This document shows positions 54,869 to 63,700 of a stretch of DNA of 64,000 bases, piece after piece. Position numbers and translations under genes: made by a program. Numbering within the stretch: the first letter of the stretch is position 1; each line of letters starts with the position of its first letter. Below the pieces are notes generated by a model that was not told where the DNA came from, did no database searches, and saw only the letters and a program-made list of their open reading frames with translations. Origin of the DNA: Flagellimonas onchidii (GTDB lineage: Bacteria > Bacteroidota > Bacteroidia > Flavobacteriales > Flavobacteriaceae); NCBI RefSeq assembly GCF_004804315.1, contig NZ_SRXX01000012.1:1-64000 (forward strand), written 5' to 3'.

Positions 54869-55249
54869 CTAGATATTCGGAATCACCAAAACCTGATCTG
54901 GATGAATTACATCTGGATTTTTAAGGATGTTGGTATTCGCTTCAAAAATCTTGTTGTATTTCATGGCATCACCATAATAATGCTTGGCAATTTTACTTAA
55001 AGACTCCCCACTTTGAACGGTATGTCTGTGATAAACTGAATCGTCAGAAACGGTAATATTTGCTTTAATATCACTTGGGCTTTGACCGCCAATTTCCTTG
55101 ATCTTGTCCCAAAGGACGTTTTTTTCATAAGGCGTGTTCGCCTCACCTTTAATCTTTAAAATGCCGGCGTCTTCAGAAACATCACCATTTTTAATGGCCA
55201 ATTTCTGCCCAAGATCTAAAACTGCTTGGTATTTTGCTTTTACACTCAT
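54869..55249 (-). CDS. LysM domain protein, YgaU/Kbp-like
   Basis: 126 residues without a signal peptide. The N-terminal half (about 1-70) is BON-like ([25 protein letters not shown]), and the C-terminal half is a LysM domain (about 74-126; [30 protein letters not shown] and [12 protein letters not shown]). This BON-LysM order is that of E. coli YgaU/Kbp, a cytoplasmic potassium-binding protein that responds to osmotic stress, so the LysM here probably does not bind peptidoglycan. It is divergent from rpsA. Confidence 0.9.
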   Translation of the reverse strand: MSVKAKYQAVLDLGQKLAIKNGDVSEDAGILKIKGEANTPYEKNVLWDKIKEIGGQSPSDIKANITVSDDSVYHRHTVQSGESLSKIAKHYYGDAMKYNKIFEANTNILKNPDVIHPDQVLVIPNI

Positions 55250-55363
55250 AATTGCTGTATTAAATTTAATGGTTAATAGTATGAAACAAGATATGGATAA
55301 AAGTCACATTTCGTCCCAAATTTTCATTAATTATCGATGAAGATAAACAACTGCCAATAAGGG

Positions 55364-55394
55364 TTTGTAAAACAAGGAATTAATTGTATTTTTG
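55364..55394 (+). promoter_or_regulatory. Strong Bacteroidota-type promoter of rpsA
   Basis: TTTG at 55364-55367 and TATTTTTG (TAnnTTTG) at 55387-55394, separated by 19 bases, match both elements of the flavobacterial sigma-A promoter with optimal spacing. Transcription would start at about 55400, leaving a leader of about 110 nt before the rpsA ATG. Confidence 0.65.
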
Positions 55395-55453
55395 CACTCC
55401 TTTTTGGCAAAGAGACAAGGGTAAAAGGGAATTAAAAATTTAAACATAACAGC

Positions 55454-55491
55454 TTCCACAGCGATTGTCCAACTCTTGTAGACTCGTGGAA
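55454..55491 (+). promoter_or_regulatory. Stem-loop in the rpsA leader
   Basis: TTCCAC (55454-55459) pairs with GTGGAA (55486-55491); two further pairs form if AGC is bulged. The loop of about 26 nt ends 18 bases before the rpsA start. Ribosomal protein S1 controls its own translation in other bacteria, so the hairpin could be an autoregulatory site, but this is a suggestion. Confidence 0.4.
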
Positions 55492-55509
55492 TACAAATTA
55501 AATCAGCAT

Positions 55510-57342
55510 ATGACTGAAGAAAAAGCAAAAGTTGAAGTAGAAGAAACTGCTCCAGCTGTAGAAGTTAAAGAAGAAGTTCAGACCCAACAAGATTCTAAGG
55601 AGTTTTTGGAAAGTTTCGATTGGGAGAAGTACGAAGAGGGTATTGAAAAAGTTGATGACAGCAAGTTAGATGAGTTTGAAAAGCTTGTTGAAGCAAACTT
55701 TGTTGATACTGCCGATGAAGAGGTAGTTGAGGGTAAAGTGGTTCACATGACAGACCGTGAGGCCATTATCGACATCAACGCCAAGTCCGAAGGAGTTATT
55801 TCTTTGAACGAGTTCCGTTACAATCCAGACCTTAAGGTAGGAGATAAAGTTGAGGTACTTATTGATATTCGTGAAGACAAGACCGGTCAATTGGTATTGT
55901 CTCACAGAAAAGCAAGAACCATCATGGCTTGGGATCGCGTTAATGCGGCCCACGACAAAGAGGAGATTGTTACAGGTTTTGTAAAATGCAGAACCAAAGG
56001 AGGTATGATCGTTGACGTATTTGGAATCGAGGCGTTCTTGCCAGGTTCTCAAATCGATGTGAAGCCTATCCGTGATTACGATCAGTATGTTGGTAAGACC
56101 ATGGAGTTCAAAGTGGTGAAGATCAACCACGAGTTCAAGAACGTTGTTGTTTCACACAAAGCACTTATCGAGGCTGATATCGAAGAGCAGAAGAAAGAAA
56201 TCATCGGTCAACTTGAAAAAGGTCAAGTACTTGAAGGTATCGTGAAGAATGTTACTTCTTATGGTGTGTTCATCGACCTTGGTGGTGTAGACGGATTGAT
56301 TCACATTACCGACCTTTCTTGGAGCCGAATCAACCACCCGAACGAGGTTGTTGAATTGGATCAGAAATTGAACGTTGTTATCCTTGACTTCGATGATAAC
56401 AAATCAAGAATCCAATTAGGTCTTAAGCAATTGGAGAAACATCCATGGGATGCTCTAGGTGATGAGATCAAGATTGGAGATAAAGTAAAAGGTAAAGTGG
56501 TAGTTATTGCTGATTACGGTGCCTTTATCGAAGTTGCTGAAGGTGTAGAAGGATTGATCCACGTTTCTGAAATGTCTTGGTCTACGCACTTGCGTTCAGC
56601 TCAGGATTTCGTAAATGTTGGTGACGAAGTTGAGGCAGTTGTGTTGACTTTGGATAGAGAAGATAGAAAAATGTCTTTGGGTATCAAGCAATTGACTCCA
56701 GACCCATGGACCGATATTACTTCTAAATATCCTGTAGGTTCTAGACATAAAGGAATCGTAAGAAACTTTACCAACTTTGGTGTGTTTGTTGAAATGGAAG
56801 AAGGAATCGACGGATTGATTTATATCTCTGATCTTTCTTGGACCAAGAAAATCAAGCATCCAAGTGAGTTTGTTACTGTAGGCGATACTCTGGAAGTAGA
56901 AGTATTGGAATTAGATGTTGAAGGACGTAAGTTGAGCCTTGGGCACAAGCAAACTACTGAGAATCCTTGGGATAAATACGCTGAGGAGTTCGCAGAAGGA
57001 ACTGTGCACAAAGCTGCAATTGCAGAGGTTGTTGACAAAGGAGCTACCGTTAACTTTAACGATGACATCGTAGGATTTGTTCCTTCACGTCACATGGAGA
57101 AAGAAGACGGTAAGAAACTTGTTAAAGGAGAAGAAGTTGATTTCAAAATTATTGAATTCAACAAAGACTTCAAACGAGTGGTAGCTAGTCACACAGCTAT
57201 CTTTAGAGAGCAAGAAGAACGTAATGTTAGATCTGCTAAAAAGCGTTCTTCATCTTCGGATGAAGCTGCACCAACACTTGGTGATGCAAATGCTCAATTG
57301 CAAGCATTGAAAGATAAAATGGAAGCTGACGCTAAAAAGTAA
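55510..57342 (+). CDS. rpsA: 30S ribosomal protein S1
   Basis: RNA-binding protein that brings mRNA to the small subunit, especially important where Shine-Dalgarno sites are rare, as in flavobacteria. 610 residues from the ATG at 55510 (MTEEKAKVEVEET); the in-frame TTG 15 codons upstream lies in the leader hairpin and is unlikely. An acidic N-terminal extension (1-65) is followed by six S1 repeats starting near 65, 150, 235, 320, 405 and 490 (for example GQVLEGIVKNVTSYGVFIDLGGVDGLIHITDLSW and HKGIVRNFTNFGVFVEMEEGIDGLIYISDLSW). The coding sequence has visibly stronger codon bias than its neighbours, as expected for a highly expressed gene. Confidence 0.97.
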   Translation: MTEEKAKVEVEETAPAVEVKEEVQTQQDSKEFLESFDWEKYEEGIEKVDDSKLDEFEKLVEANFVDTADEEVVEGKVVHMTDREAIIDINAKSEGVISLNEFRYNPDLKVGDKVEVLIDIREDKTGQLVLSHRKARTIMAWDRVNAAHDKEEIVTGFVKCRTKGGMIVDVFGIEAFLPGSQIDVKPIRDYDQYVGKTMEFKVVKINHEFKNVVVSHKALIEADIEEQKKEIIGQLEKGQVLEGIVKNVTSYGVFIDLGGVDGLIHITDLSWSRINHPNEVVELDQKLNVVILDFDDNKSRIQLGLKQLEKHPWDALGDEIKIGDKVKGKVVVIADYGAFIEVAEGVEGLIHVSEMSWSTHLRSAQDFVNVGDEVEAVVLTLDREDRKMSLGIKQLTPDPWTDITSKYPVGSRHKGIVRNFTNFGVFVEMEEGIDGLIYISDLSWTKKIKHPSEFVTVGDTLEVEVLELDVEGRKLSLGHKQTTENPWDKYAEEFAEGTVHKAAIAEVVDKGATVNFNDDIVGFVPSRHMEKEDGKKLVKGEEVDFKIIEFNKDFKRVVASHTAIFREQEERNVRSAKKRSSSSDEAAPTLGDANAQLQALKDKMEADAKK

Positions 57343-57364
57343 TCAAGCTTCTTAATATAATTGG

Positions 57365-57396
57365 AAAGCCCCGTTGGTAACATCGGGGCTTTTTTA
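57365..57396 (+). terminator. Terminator after rpsA
   Basis: AAAGCCCCG (57365-57373) pairs with CGGGGCTTT (57384-57392), followed by TTTA. A good rho-independent terminator 23 bases after the rpsA stop. Confidence 0.8.
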
Positions 57397-57422
57397 TGCC
57401 CATTTCATTCTAAAGAATTGTT

Positions 57423-57430
57423 TACTTTTG
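57423..57430 (+). promoter_or_regulatory. TAnnTTTG -7 element of pyrR
   Basis: TACTTTTG matches the -7 consensus and lies 27 bases before the pyrR ATG, just after the rpsA terminator. The expected TTTG about 19 bases upstream is not clear. No PyrR-binding attenuator structure could be recognised in the short leader. Confidence 0.45.
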
Positions 57431-57457
57431 CATACAACTGAGTCGGTCGCATAGCAT

Positions 57458-57997
57458 ATGAGTCAAAAAGTACTTCTTACCTCCAAAGAAATTAACATCA
57501 TACTGCACCGTTTAGCCTGTCAACTTTTAGAAAACCACTTAGATTTCTCTAATACCGCTTTAATAGGTATTCAACCTAGAGGGGTTTTTTTGGCAGAGCG
57601 ATTAGCCAAGATTTTACGGGACGAGTACAAGGTCAAGAATATAGAGCTTGGCTTTTTGGATATCACTTTTTATAGGGATGATTTTGGAAGAGGGGATAAA
57701 ACCCTCAAGGCCAACACCACTAAAATCGACTTTTTGGTAGAGGACAAAAATGTGGTCTTTATAGACGATGTTTTGTATACGGGAAGGAGTATTAGGGCAG
57801 CACTGACAGCTATTCAATCCTTCGGGAGGCCATCTGATATCGAATTATTGACTTTGATTGATAGAAGATTCAGCAGACACTTGCCCATTCAACCGAATTA
57901 TAGAGGAAGACAGGTAGATGCCATAAATGAGGAAAAGGTGAAGGTGATGTGGGAAGAAAATGACGGGAAGGACATTGTGTATTTAGTAAGCAAATAA
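57458..57997 (+). CDS. pyrR: PyrR, pyrimidine operon regulator / uracil phosphoribosyltransferase
   Basis: 179 residues with a type I phosphoribosyltransferase fold. The PRPP-binding loop is VVFIDDVLYTGRSIRAAL (99-116). ALIGIQPRGVFLAERLA (34-50) and FYRDDFGRGD (71-80) are conserved in PyrR proteins. In Firmicutes PyrR binds pyr mRNA to trigger attenuation when UMP is high; whether it does so in flavobacteria is uncertain, though it directly precedes pyrB (six bases), which supports the link. Also has UMP-forming activity. Confidence 0.93.
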   Translation: MSQKVLLTSKEINIILHRLACQLLENHLDFSNTALIGIQPRGVFLAERLAKILRDEYKVKNIELGFLDITFYRDDFGRGDKTLKANTTKIDFLVEDKNVVFIDDVLYTGRSIRAALTAIQSFGRPSDIELLTLIDRRFSRHLPIQPNYRGRQVDAINEEKVKVMWEENDGKDIVYLVSK

Positions 57998-58003
57998 TAA
58001 AAG

Positions 58004-58927
58004 ATGAGTGAATTAAGTGTAGATCACCTGCTGGGGATAAAATATCTTGATAAAAAAGATATCGCACTCATTTTTGAAACAGCCGATCACTTTAAGGAAG
58101 TTATCAATCGATCCATAAAAAAGGTGCCTACGCTTCGGGATACCACGATCGCCAATATCTTTTTTGAAAATAGTACCCGAACGAAACTCTCTTTTGAGTT
58201 GGCGGAAAAGCGCCTTTCGGCCGATGTCATCAACTTTTCAGCCTCTCAGTCATCCGTGAAAAAAGGGGAGACCCTAATCGATACAGTAAACAATATCCTA
58301 TCCATGAAAGTGGATATGGTGGTGATGCGCCATCCTAACCCAGGAGCAGGTATATTTTTATCAAAACATGTAAAAGCTTCCATCATAAACGCGGGAGATG
58401 GGGCTCATGAGCACCCTACACAAGCCTTGTTGGATTCTTACTCCATTCGAGAAAAGCTCGGGGACATTGGTGGAAAGAATGTCGTGATTGTAGGAGATAT
58501 TTTGCACTCTCGGGTGGCCTTATCCAATATTTTTGCCTTAAAATTACAGGGAGCCAATGTAAAAGTTTGTGGCCCAAAAACATTGATTCCAAAACACATA
58601 GAATCCTTAGGGGTGAAGGTCGAAACCAACCTGAGAAAAGCTTTGGAATGGTGCGATGTGGCCAATATGCTTCGCGTTCAGAACGAACGTATGGATATCA
58701 GCTACTTTCCCTCCACAAGGGAATATACCCAACAATTCGGGATCAATAAGCAATTGCTGAACAGTTTGGACAAGCAAATTGTTATCATGCACCCCGGTCC
58801 AATTAATCGAGGGGTAGAAATCACCAGTGATGTTGCAGATTCAGATCAATCCATTATCTTAGAGCAAGTAGAGAATGGAGTAGCCATTAGAATGGCAGTG
58901 ATTTATTTATTGGTAGCAAAAAAATAA
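58004..58927 (+). CDS. pyrB: Aspartate carbamoyltransferase catalytic subunit
   Basis: Second step of de novo pyrimidine synthesis, carbamoyl phosphate plus aspartate. 307 residues. The carbamoyl-phosphate loop FFENSTRTKLSFELA (53-67) and the aspartate site HPTQALLDSY (about 131-140) are intact, as are VVMRHPNPG and MHPGPINRGVEI. No pyrI follows, so it is probably an unregulated trimer or is controlled through PyrR. It forms an operon with pyrR, the STAS-like gene (four bases downstream) and rnz. Confidence 0.96.
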   Translation: MSELSVDHLLGIKYLDKKDIALIFETADHFKEVINRSIKKVPTLRDTTIANIFFENSTRTKLSFELAEKRLSADVINFSASQSSVKKGETLIDTVNNILSMKVDMVVMRHPNPGAGIFLSKHVKASIINAGDGAHEHPTQALLDSYSIREKLGDIGGKNVVIVGDILHSRVALSNIFALKLQGANVKVCGPKTLIPKHIESLGVKVETNLRKALEWCDVANMLRVQNERMDISYFPSTREYTQQFGINKQLLNSLDKQIVIMHPGPINRGVEITSDVADSDQSIILEQVENGVAIRMAVIYLLVAKK

Positions 58928-58931
58928 CAAG

Positions 58932-59264
58932 ATGATTTTCGACAAGGACGGAACAACAACCATTGTTTTCCAGGAGAAAACCTCGCTTTCCACCTTTATG
59001 GAAAATTTACAGAAGGCCTATCCAAAGTTAAAGCATGATAATATTGTTGTGAACCTATTTTCTTTCAGTAAGCTCACAGCTGGCGATATATTGGAGTTTT
59101 TGCAAATTTCCAATACCCATAAAAAAGCCAACAAGTCCTTTATTTTGGTCACGAACAAGGTCAGTTATGAGGAAATTCCGGATGAGATTACTGTGGTCCC
59201 AACGATTCAGGAGGCTAAGGACTTGATTGAAATGGAAGAAATAGAACGGGATTTGGGAATATGA
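58932..59264 (+). CDS. STAS-like small protein coupled to ribonuclease Z
   Basis: 110 residues, cytoplasmic. The alternating beta/alpha order and the segment HDNIVVNLFSFSKLTAGDILEFLQIS, then KSFILVTNKV and a tail TIQEAKDLIE, fit a STAS (anti-sigma-antagonist) fold. The usual phosphorylated DSSG motif is changed to LTAG, so classical phosphoswitching may be lost. The stop overlaps the rnz ATG by four bases (59261-59264), which points to coupled translation and a possible functional link. No partner anti-sigma kinase is nearby. Family assignment is by pattern only. Confidence 0.6.
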   Translation: MIFDKDGTTTIVFQEKTSLSTFMENLQKAYPKLKHDNIVVNLFSFSKLTAGDILEFLQISNTHKKANKSFILVTNKVSYEEIPDEITVVPTIQEAKDLIEMEEIERDLGI

Positions 59265-60166
59265 AGTTGACGATTCTCGGATGTTATTCCGCCACTCCCC
59301 GAACTTTTACAAATCCAACCGCCCAGGTCCTCGAAATTAGAAACCACCTTTTTTTAATTGATTGTGGGGAAGGTACCCAGGTACAGTTAAGGAAAAATAA
59401 GGTTAAGTTTTCCAGGATAAAGCATATTTTCATTTCACATCTGCATGGGGATCATTTTTTTGGATTACCAGGCTTAATCTCCACTTTTAGACTCTTGGGA
59501 AGGGAATCGGAACTGCACATCTATGGGCCAAAAGGAATTAAGGAAGCCATTACCTTGTTTTTAAAATTAGGGGATTCTTGGACCAACTATCCTTTGATTT
59601 TTCATGAACTGGAAAGTAAGGAATCCATGTTGATTTTCGAAGATGATGCAGTCAGTGTTGAAACCATTCCTTTGAATCATAGGGTATACACCAATGGATT
59701 CTTATTTAAAGAAAAGCCCCAACCTCGTAAATTGGATATTGATGCAGTCGCCAAATATGAGATTGACCGAAGTCAATACAACAATATTAAAAATGGGGCA
59801 AATGGTGTTCAGGAGAATGGTCAGGAAGTTTCCAATGTCGATTTGACCCATGACCCGCCAAAGCCCAAAAGCTATGCTTTTTGCAGTGATACGGTTTATA
59901 ATGAAACCATTTTACCCATAATCGAAAATGTGGATTTACTGTACCATGAGTCCACTTTTTTAGAGACTGAAGCGCATTTAGGCACCAAAACCAAGCACAC
60001 TACGGCCAAACAGGCTGCGCAGATTGCAAAGAAGGCCAATGTAGGAAAGTTGGTTCTAGGGCATTATTCCACACGATATAAATCGATAGAGCTTTTTAAA
60101 GAAGAGGCTTCCCAAGTTTTTTCCGAGGTGGAATTGGCTGATGATGGCAAATCCTTCGAGATTTAA
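59261..60166 (+). CDS. rnz: Ribonuclease Z
   Basis: Metallo-beta-lactamase-fold endoribonuclease that matures tRNA 3' ends. 301 residues. LGCYSATPRTFTNPTAQVLEI at the start is typical; the zinc motif is SHLHGDHFFG (His60, His62, Asp64, His65), with further ligands in FCSDTVY (about 207-213) and LVLGHYSTRY (His near 270). The length and a glycine-rich flexible-arm region (GANGVQENGQEV) agree with short-form RNase Z. Last gene of the pyrR cluster, with no clear terminator right behind it. Confidence 0.95.
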   Translation: MKLTILGCYSATPRTFTNPTAQVLEIRNHLFLIDCGEGTQVQLRKNKVKFSRIKHIFISHLHGDHFFGLPGLISTFRLLGRESELHIYGPKGIKEAITLFLKLGDSWTNYPLIFHELESKESMLIFEDDAVSVETIPLNHRVYTNGFLFKEKPQPRKLDIDAVAKYEIDRSQYNNIKNGANGVQENGQEVSNVDLTHDPPKPKSYAFCSDTVYNETILPIIENVDLLYHESTFLETEAHLGTKTKHTTAKQAAQIAKKANVGKLVLGHYSTRYKSIELFKEEASQVFSEVELADDGKSFEI

Positions 60167-60258
60167 CAGGGTATATATTCCGTCCAAATAGATTAAATTC
60201 TTGCGGAGCTTATTTAGTTTGACACAAATTGCACAAACTTCATCAAACTGATATTTTA

Positions 60259-60337
<79 letters not shown>

Positions 60338-60465
60338 TTTTTCCTTATTTACAATAACAATTGGTGCTAATTTGTGGGATTCGTGTCAAACCGTAAACAA
60401 AAGCCATCTTACCTTTTTAATCTCCTTTCTTTTGCTGAAATTTGAAGGTAGCAACAGCAGGCCAA

Positions 60466-61113
60466 ATGCAAAAGGATTTAAGCAATTACAGAAAGTCTTA
60501 CGAGAAAAGTGAACTGACGGAAGGTTCCATTAAGGAAAACCCTATGGAACAGTTTCAAAAATGGTTCTACGAGGTTGAAGCAACAGATGGATTGGACGAA
60601 CCCAATGCCATGACGATATCTACTATCGGCCTTGACGGATTTCCAAAGAATAGGGTAGTGCTCATGAAAAAGTACACCCATGAGGGCTTTATTTTTTATT
60701 CTAACTATAAAAGTGAAAAAGGAAAAGCCTTAAATGAAAACCCTGTGATCTGCCTTTCATTTTTTTGGCCCAATCTAGAACGCCAGGTTATCATCAAAGG
60801 AAAGGCAGAAAAGATTGCGGAAAATCTGTCTGATGGATATTTTGAATCCCGACCCGTTGGAAGCCAACTCGGAGCTGTGGTCTCTGATCAGAGTGAGGTT
60901 ATTTCATCAAGGGAGGTACTTGAGGAGAAATTGAAAAATCTAGAAGAAAAATATGAGGGAAAGGAGATTCCTAGACCTGAACATTGGGGAGGATATTTGG
61001 TGAGACCAGTGTCTTTCGAATTTTGGCAGGGCCGTCCTAATAGATTACATGATCGAATCCGATATACCCTTCAGAATGACTTTGATTGGAAAATAGAGCG
61101 TTTGGCCCCATAA
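60466..61113 (+). CDS. pdxH: Pyridoxamine 5'-phosphate oxidase
   Basis: FMN enzyme that makes pyridoxal phosphate, the active form of vitamin B6. 215 residues from the ATG at 60466 (MQKDLSNYRKSYEKSEL); an in-frame TTG eight codons earlier is less likely. NPMEQFQKWFYEVEA, AMTISTIGLDGFPKNRVVLMK, FIFYSNYKSEKGKALNENP and the C-terminal RPVSFEFWQGRPNRLHDRIRYT are hallmark segments that bind FMN and PLP. Sits 10 bases before the SixA-like gene. The heptamer repeat upstream is close enough to lie in its 5' region. Confidence 0.96.
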   Translation: MQKDLSNYRKSYEKSELTEGSIKENPMEQFQKWFYEVEATDGLDEPNAMTISTIGLDGFPKNRVVLMKKYTHEGFIFYSNYKSEKGKALNENPVICLSFFWPNLERQVIIKGKAEKIAENLSDGYFESRPVGSQLGAVVSDQSEVISSREVLEEKLKNLEEKYEGKEIPRPEHWGGYLVRPVSFEFWQGRPNRLHDRIRYTLQNDFDWKIERLAP

Positions 61114-61122
61114 TTTACAGAC

Positions 61123-61611
61123 ATGAAAAGAATCATACTGATACGACACGGAAAATCCTCTTGGGACTATCAAGTTTCAGACAAGGATCGACCTTTGAAA
61201 GAAAGAGGGATTAACGATGCCCATCTGGTGGCTGAGAAGTTCAAAAAGAAAAAGGTTGAGATTGATTTTGCTTTTTCCAGTCCGGCCAATAGGGCCTTGC
61301 ATACCAGTATGATTTTTTTGAGAAACATAGACTATTCTTTAAATCAGTTTATGGTGGCTGAGGACTTATATGATTTTTCGGGGCAGGGAGTTGAAAGGTT
61401 CGTCCAAGGTTTAGATAATAAATTTGTCAACATTGTGATTTTTGGACATAATTATGCCTTTACATCCCTTGCAAATACTTGGGGAGATCAGTATATTGAC
61501 AACGTTCCTACAGCGGGCTTGGTACAAATTATATTTGATACCAATGATTGGTCCAAAATTTCAAAAGGAACCACAGAAGAAATTATTTTTCCAAAACACT
61601 TGAGAGGATAA
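61123..61611 (+). CDS. SixA-like histidine phosphatase
   Basis: 162 residues, histidine phosphatase superfamily. LIRHGKSSW (6-14) has the catalytic His9 in the RHG motif; the second His is in IFGHNYAF (about 108). RPLKERGINDAHLVAEKF and FSSPANRALHTSMIFL are typical of SixA proteins. E. coli SixA removes phosphate from phosphohistidine in phosphotransfer domains. Here the gene abuts ppk1 with no gap (stop at 61611, ppk1 ATG at 61612), so an action in polyphosphate or phosphohistidine metabolism is likely, but the substrate is unknown. Confidence 0.9.
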   Translation: MKRIILIRHGKSSWDYQVSDKDRPLKERGINDAHLVAEKFKKKKVEIDFAFSSPANRALHTSMIFLRNIDYSLNQFMVAEDLYDFSGQGVERFVQGLDNKFVNIVIFGHNYAFTSLANTWGDQYIDNVPTAGLVQIIFDTNDWSKISKGTTEEIIFPKHLRG

Positions 61612-63693
61612 ATGGTAAAAACCAAAAACGAATACGTAAACAGGGAAATCAGTTGGCTGCATTTTAATGCAAGAGTACTTCAAGAAAGTGCGGATAAACG
61701 GGTTCCTCTGATTGATAGGCTCAGATTTCTTGGGATTTTCAGTAACAACCTTGATGAATTTTTCAAAGTAAGATATGCTACGGTCAAACGTATTGTTGAT
61801 GCAGGAAAAAAGGGGAAGAGTGTTCTCGGAGGCGAGAAGGCCAAGGATCTTTTGGAAGAGATTACCAAAATTGTGATTGGCCAGCAGGCGAGGAGTCTCG
61901 AAATTTTGAATAGTATAGACGAAGAGCTGAAAAAAGAAAACATTTTCATTATAAATGAAAATGAGGTCAACGAAAATCAGGCAGAGTTTATCAGGGAATA
62001 CTTCTTCAAGAAGGTGAATCAGGAATTGATGACCATCATTTTGAACGATTTGACCGAGTTTCCCTTATTGAAGGATACAGCAGCCTATTTGGCAGTGAAA
62101 ATCGTGATGAAACATGATGAAACTTCCGACTCAAATGAAAAAAATCGTTATGCACTAATAGAAATTCCAAAAGGAATTGATCGCTTTATTGTGCTTCCAA
62201 AAGAAGGTGACAAGAATTACATCATCATTTTGGATGATTTGATTAGGTATTGTTTAGACAGCATCTTTACAATGTTTGAATTCGAATCCATTTCGGCCCA
62301 TATGATTAAAATTACCCGCGATGCCGAACTTGATATCGACAATGATCTTACCAAAAGTTTTATCGAAAAAATATCCTCCAGCGTCGAGCACCGGAAAATA
62401 AGCGATCCAGTACGTTTTGTTTACGATAAGCAGATAGATAAGGATACCCTTCAATTCCTAAAGGAAAAAATGAACATTATCGATACGGATAGTGTGATTC
62501 CAGGAGGACGATATCATAATCGACGTGACTATATGGGGTTTCCAAGCTTGGGTAGACAGGATTTAATGTACAAGAAGATAGAGCCTCTTCCGGTGAAAGG
62601 ACTAAGTATGACAGGAAGTCTTTTGGAAATGATCGCCCAAAAGGACTACATGATCTATACACCCTATCACACCTTTAGTTATGTGACCAAGTTTTTAAGG
62701 GAAGCTGCCCTAGATCCCAAGGTCCGTAGCATTAAGCTAACGGTTTATCGTTTGGCCAGCGATAGTCAAGTTGCCTCCGCCTTGATTAATGCAGCGAAAA
62801 ATGGTAAACAGGTAACGGTACAAATTGAGCTCCAAGCTCGTTTTGATGAGCAGGCCAATATCAAGTATGCCAATCAATTACAGGCAGAAGGTATAAAATT
62901 GATTTTCGGCGTTCCAGGACTAAAGGTGCACAGCAAAATTTGTCTGGTCGAAAGAGAAGAAGCGGTGGGCCTAAAAAGGTACGGTTTCATCAGTACTGGT
63001 AACTTTAATGAGTCAACAGCTAAAATTTATACCGATTATACGCTGTTTACCGCTCATGAGGGAATATTAAAAGACATGAGCAGGGTTTTCGAATTTTTCG
63101 AGACCAATTATAAGATCAACAAGTACAAACACCTTATTGTTTCTCCGCACTATACAAAATCAACCTTTATCAAGCTCATTGATAACGAGATTGAGAATGC
63201 GCGAATGGGTAAGGAAGCCTATATCAAAATCAAAATGAACAGCTTTACTTCCTATAAAATGGTTGATAAGTTGTATGAAGCAAGTAATGCGGGAGTGAAA
63301 ATACAATTAATAATTCGTGGTGTTTGCTGTTTGATTCCCGGAGTTGAAGGAATGAGTGAGAATATTGAGGCCATAAGCGTGGTGGATAAATTTTTGGAGC
63401 ACCCTAGACTGTTCATCTTTGGTAATGGGGGTGACCCAATGGTGTATATTTCATCTGCAGATTGGATGACGAGAAATTTGGACTTTAGAGTGGAAGTGGG
63501 TTGCCCAATTTATGATGGAGGTATTAAGCAGGAACTATTGGATACATTCGATATTTCATGGAGGGACAACTTCAAAGCCCGGGTTTTCTCCAAAATGCAG
63601 GACAATGCATACAAAGAGAAAGATGATTCAGAATCCGAATTAAGGTCTCAATTTGCACTTTACGACTATTATCGAGATAAGTTAGAATCCTAA
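61612..63693 (+). CDS. ppk1: Polyphosphate kinase 1
   Basis: Membrane-associated kinase that makes inorganic polyphosphate from ATP reversibly. 693 residues, close to the usual 690-720. Four-domain layout: N (EYVNREISWLHFNARVLQES), H (about 110-320), then the C1/C2 phospholipase-D-like catalytic domains with His440 in KVHSKICLVERE as the autophosphorylated residue. GFISTGNFNESTAKIYTDYTLFT and FRVEVGCPIYD are conserved active-site segments. All intact. Between the SixA-like gene and ppx in one operon. Confidence 0.97.
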   Translation: MVKTKNEYVNREISWLHFNARVLQESADKRVPLIDRLRFLGIFSNNLDEFFKVRYATVKRIVDAGKKGKSVLGGEKAKDLLEEITKIVIGQQARSLEILNSIDEELKKENIFIINENEVNENQAEFIREYFFKKVNQELMTIILNDLTEFPLLKDTAAYLAVKIVMKHDETSDSNEKNRYALIEIPKGIDRFIVLPKEGDKNYIIILDDLIRYCLDSIFTMFEFESISAHMIKITRDAELDIDNDLTKSFIEKISSSVEHRKISDPVRFVYDKQIDKDTLQFLKEKMNIIDTDSVIPGGRYHNRRDYMGFPSLGRQDLMYKKIEPLPVKGLSMTGSLLEMIAQKDYMIYTPYHTFSYVTKFLREAALDPKVRSIKLTVYRLASDSQVASALINAAKNGKQVTVQIELQARFDEQANIKYANQLQAEGIKLIFGVPGLKVHSKICLVEREEAVGLKRYGFISTGNFNESTAKIYTDYTLFTAHEGILKDMSRVFEFFETNYKINKYKHLIVSPHYTKSTFIKLIDNEIENARMGKEAYIKIKMNSFTSYKMVDKLYEASNAGVKIQLIIRGVCCLIPGVEGMSENIEAISVVDKFLEHPRLFIFGNGGDPMVYISSADWMTRNLDFRVEVGCPIYDGGIKQELLDTFDISWRDNFKARVFSKMQDNAYKEKDDSESELRSQFALYDYYRDKLES

Positions 63694-63700
63694 GAACTTA

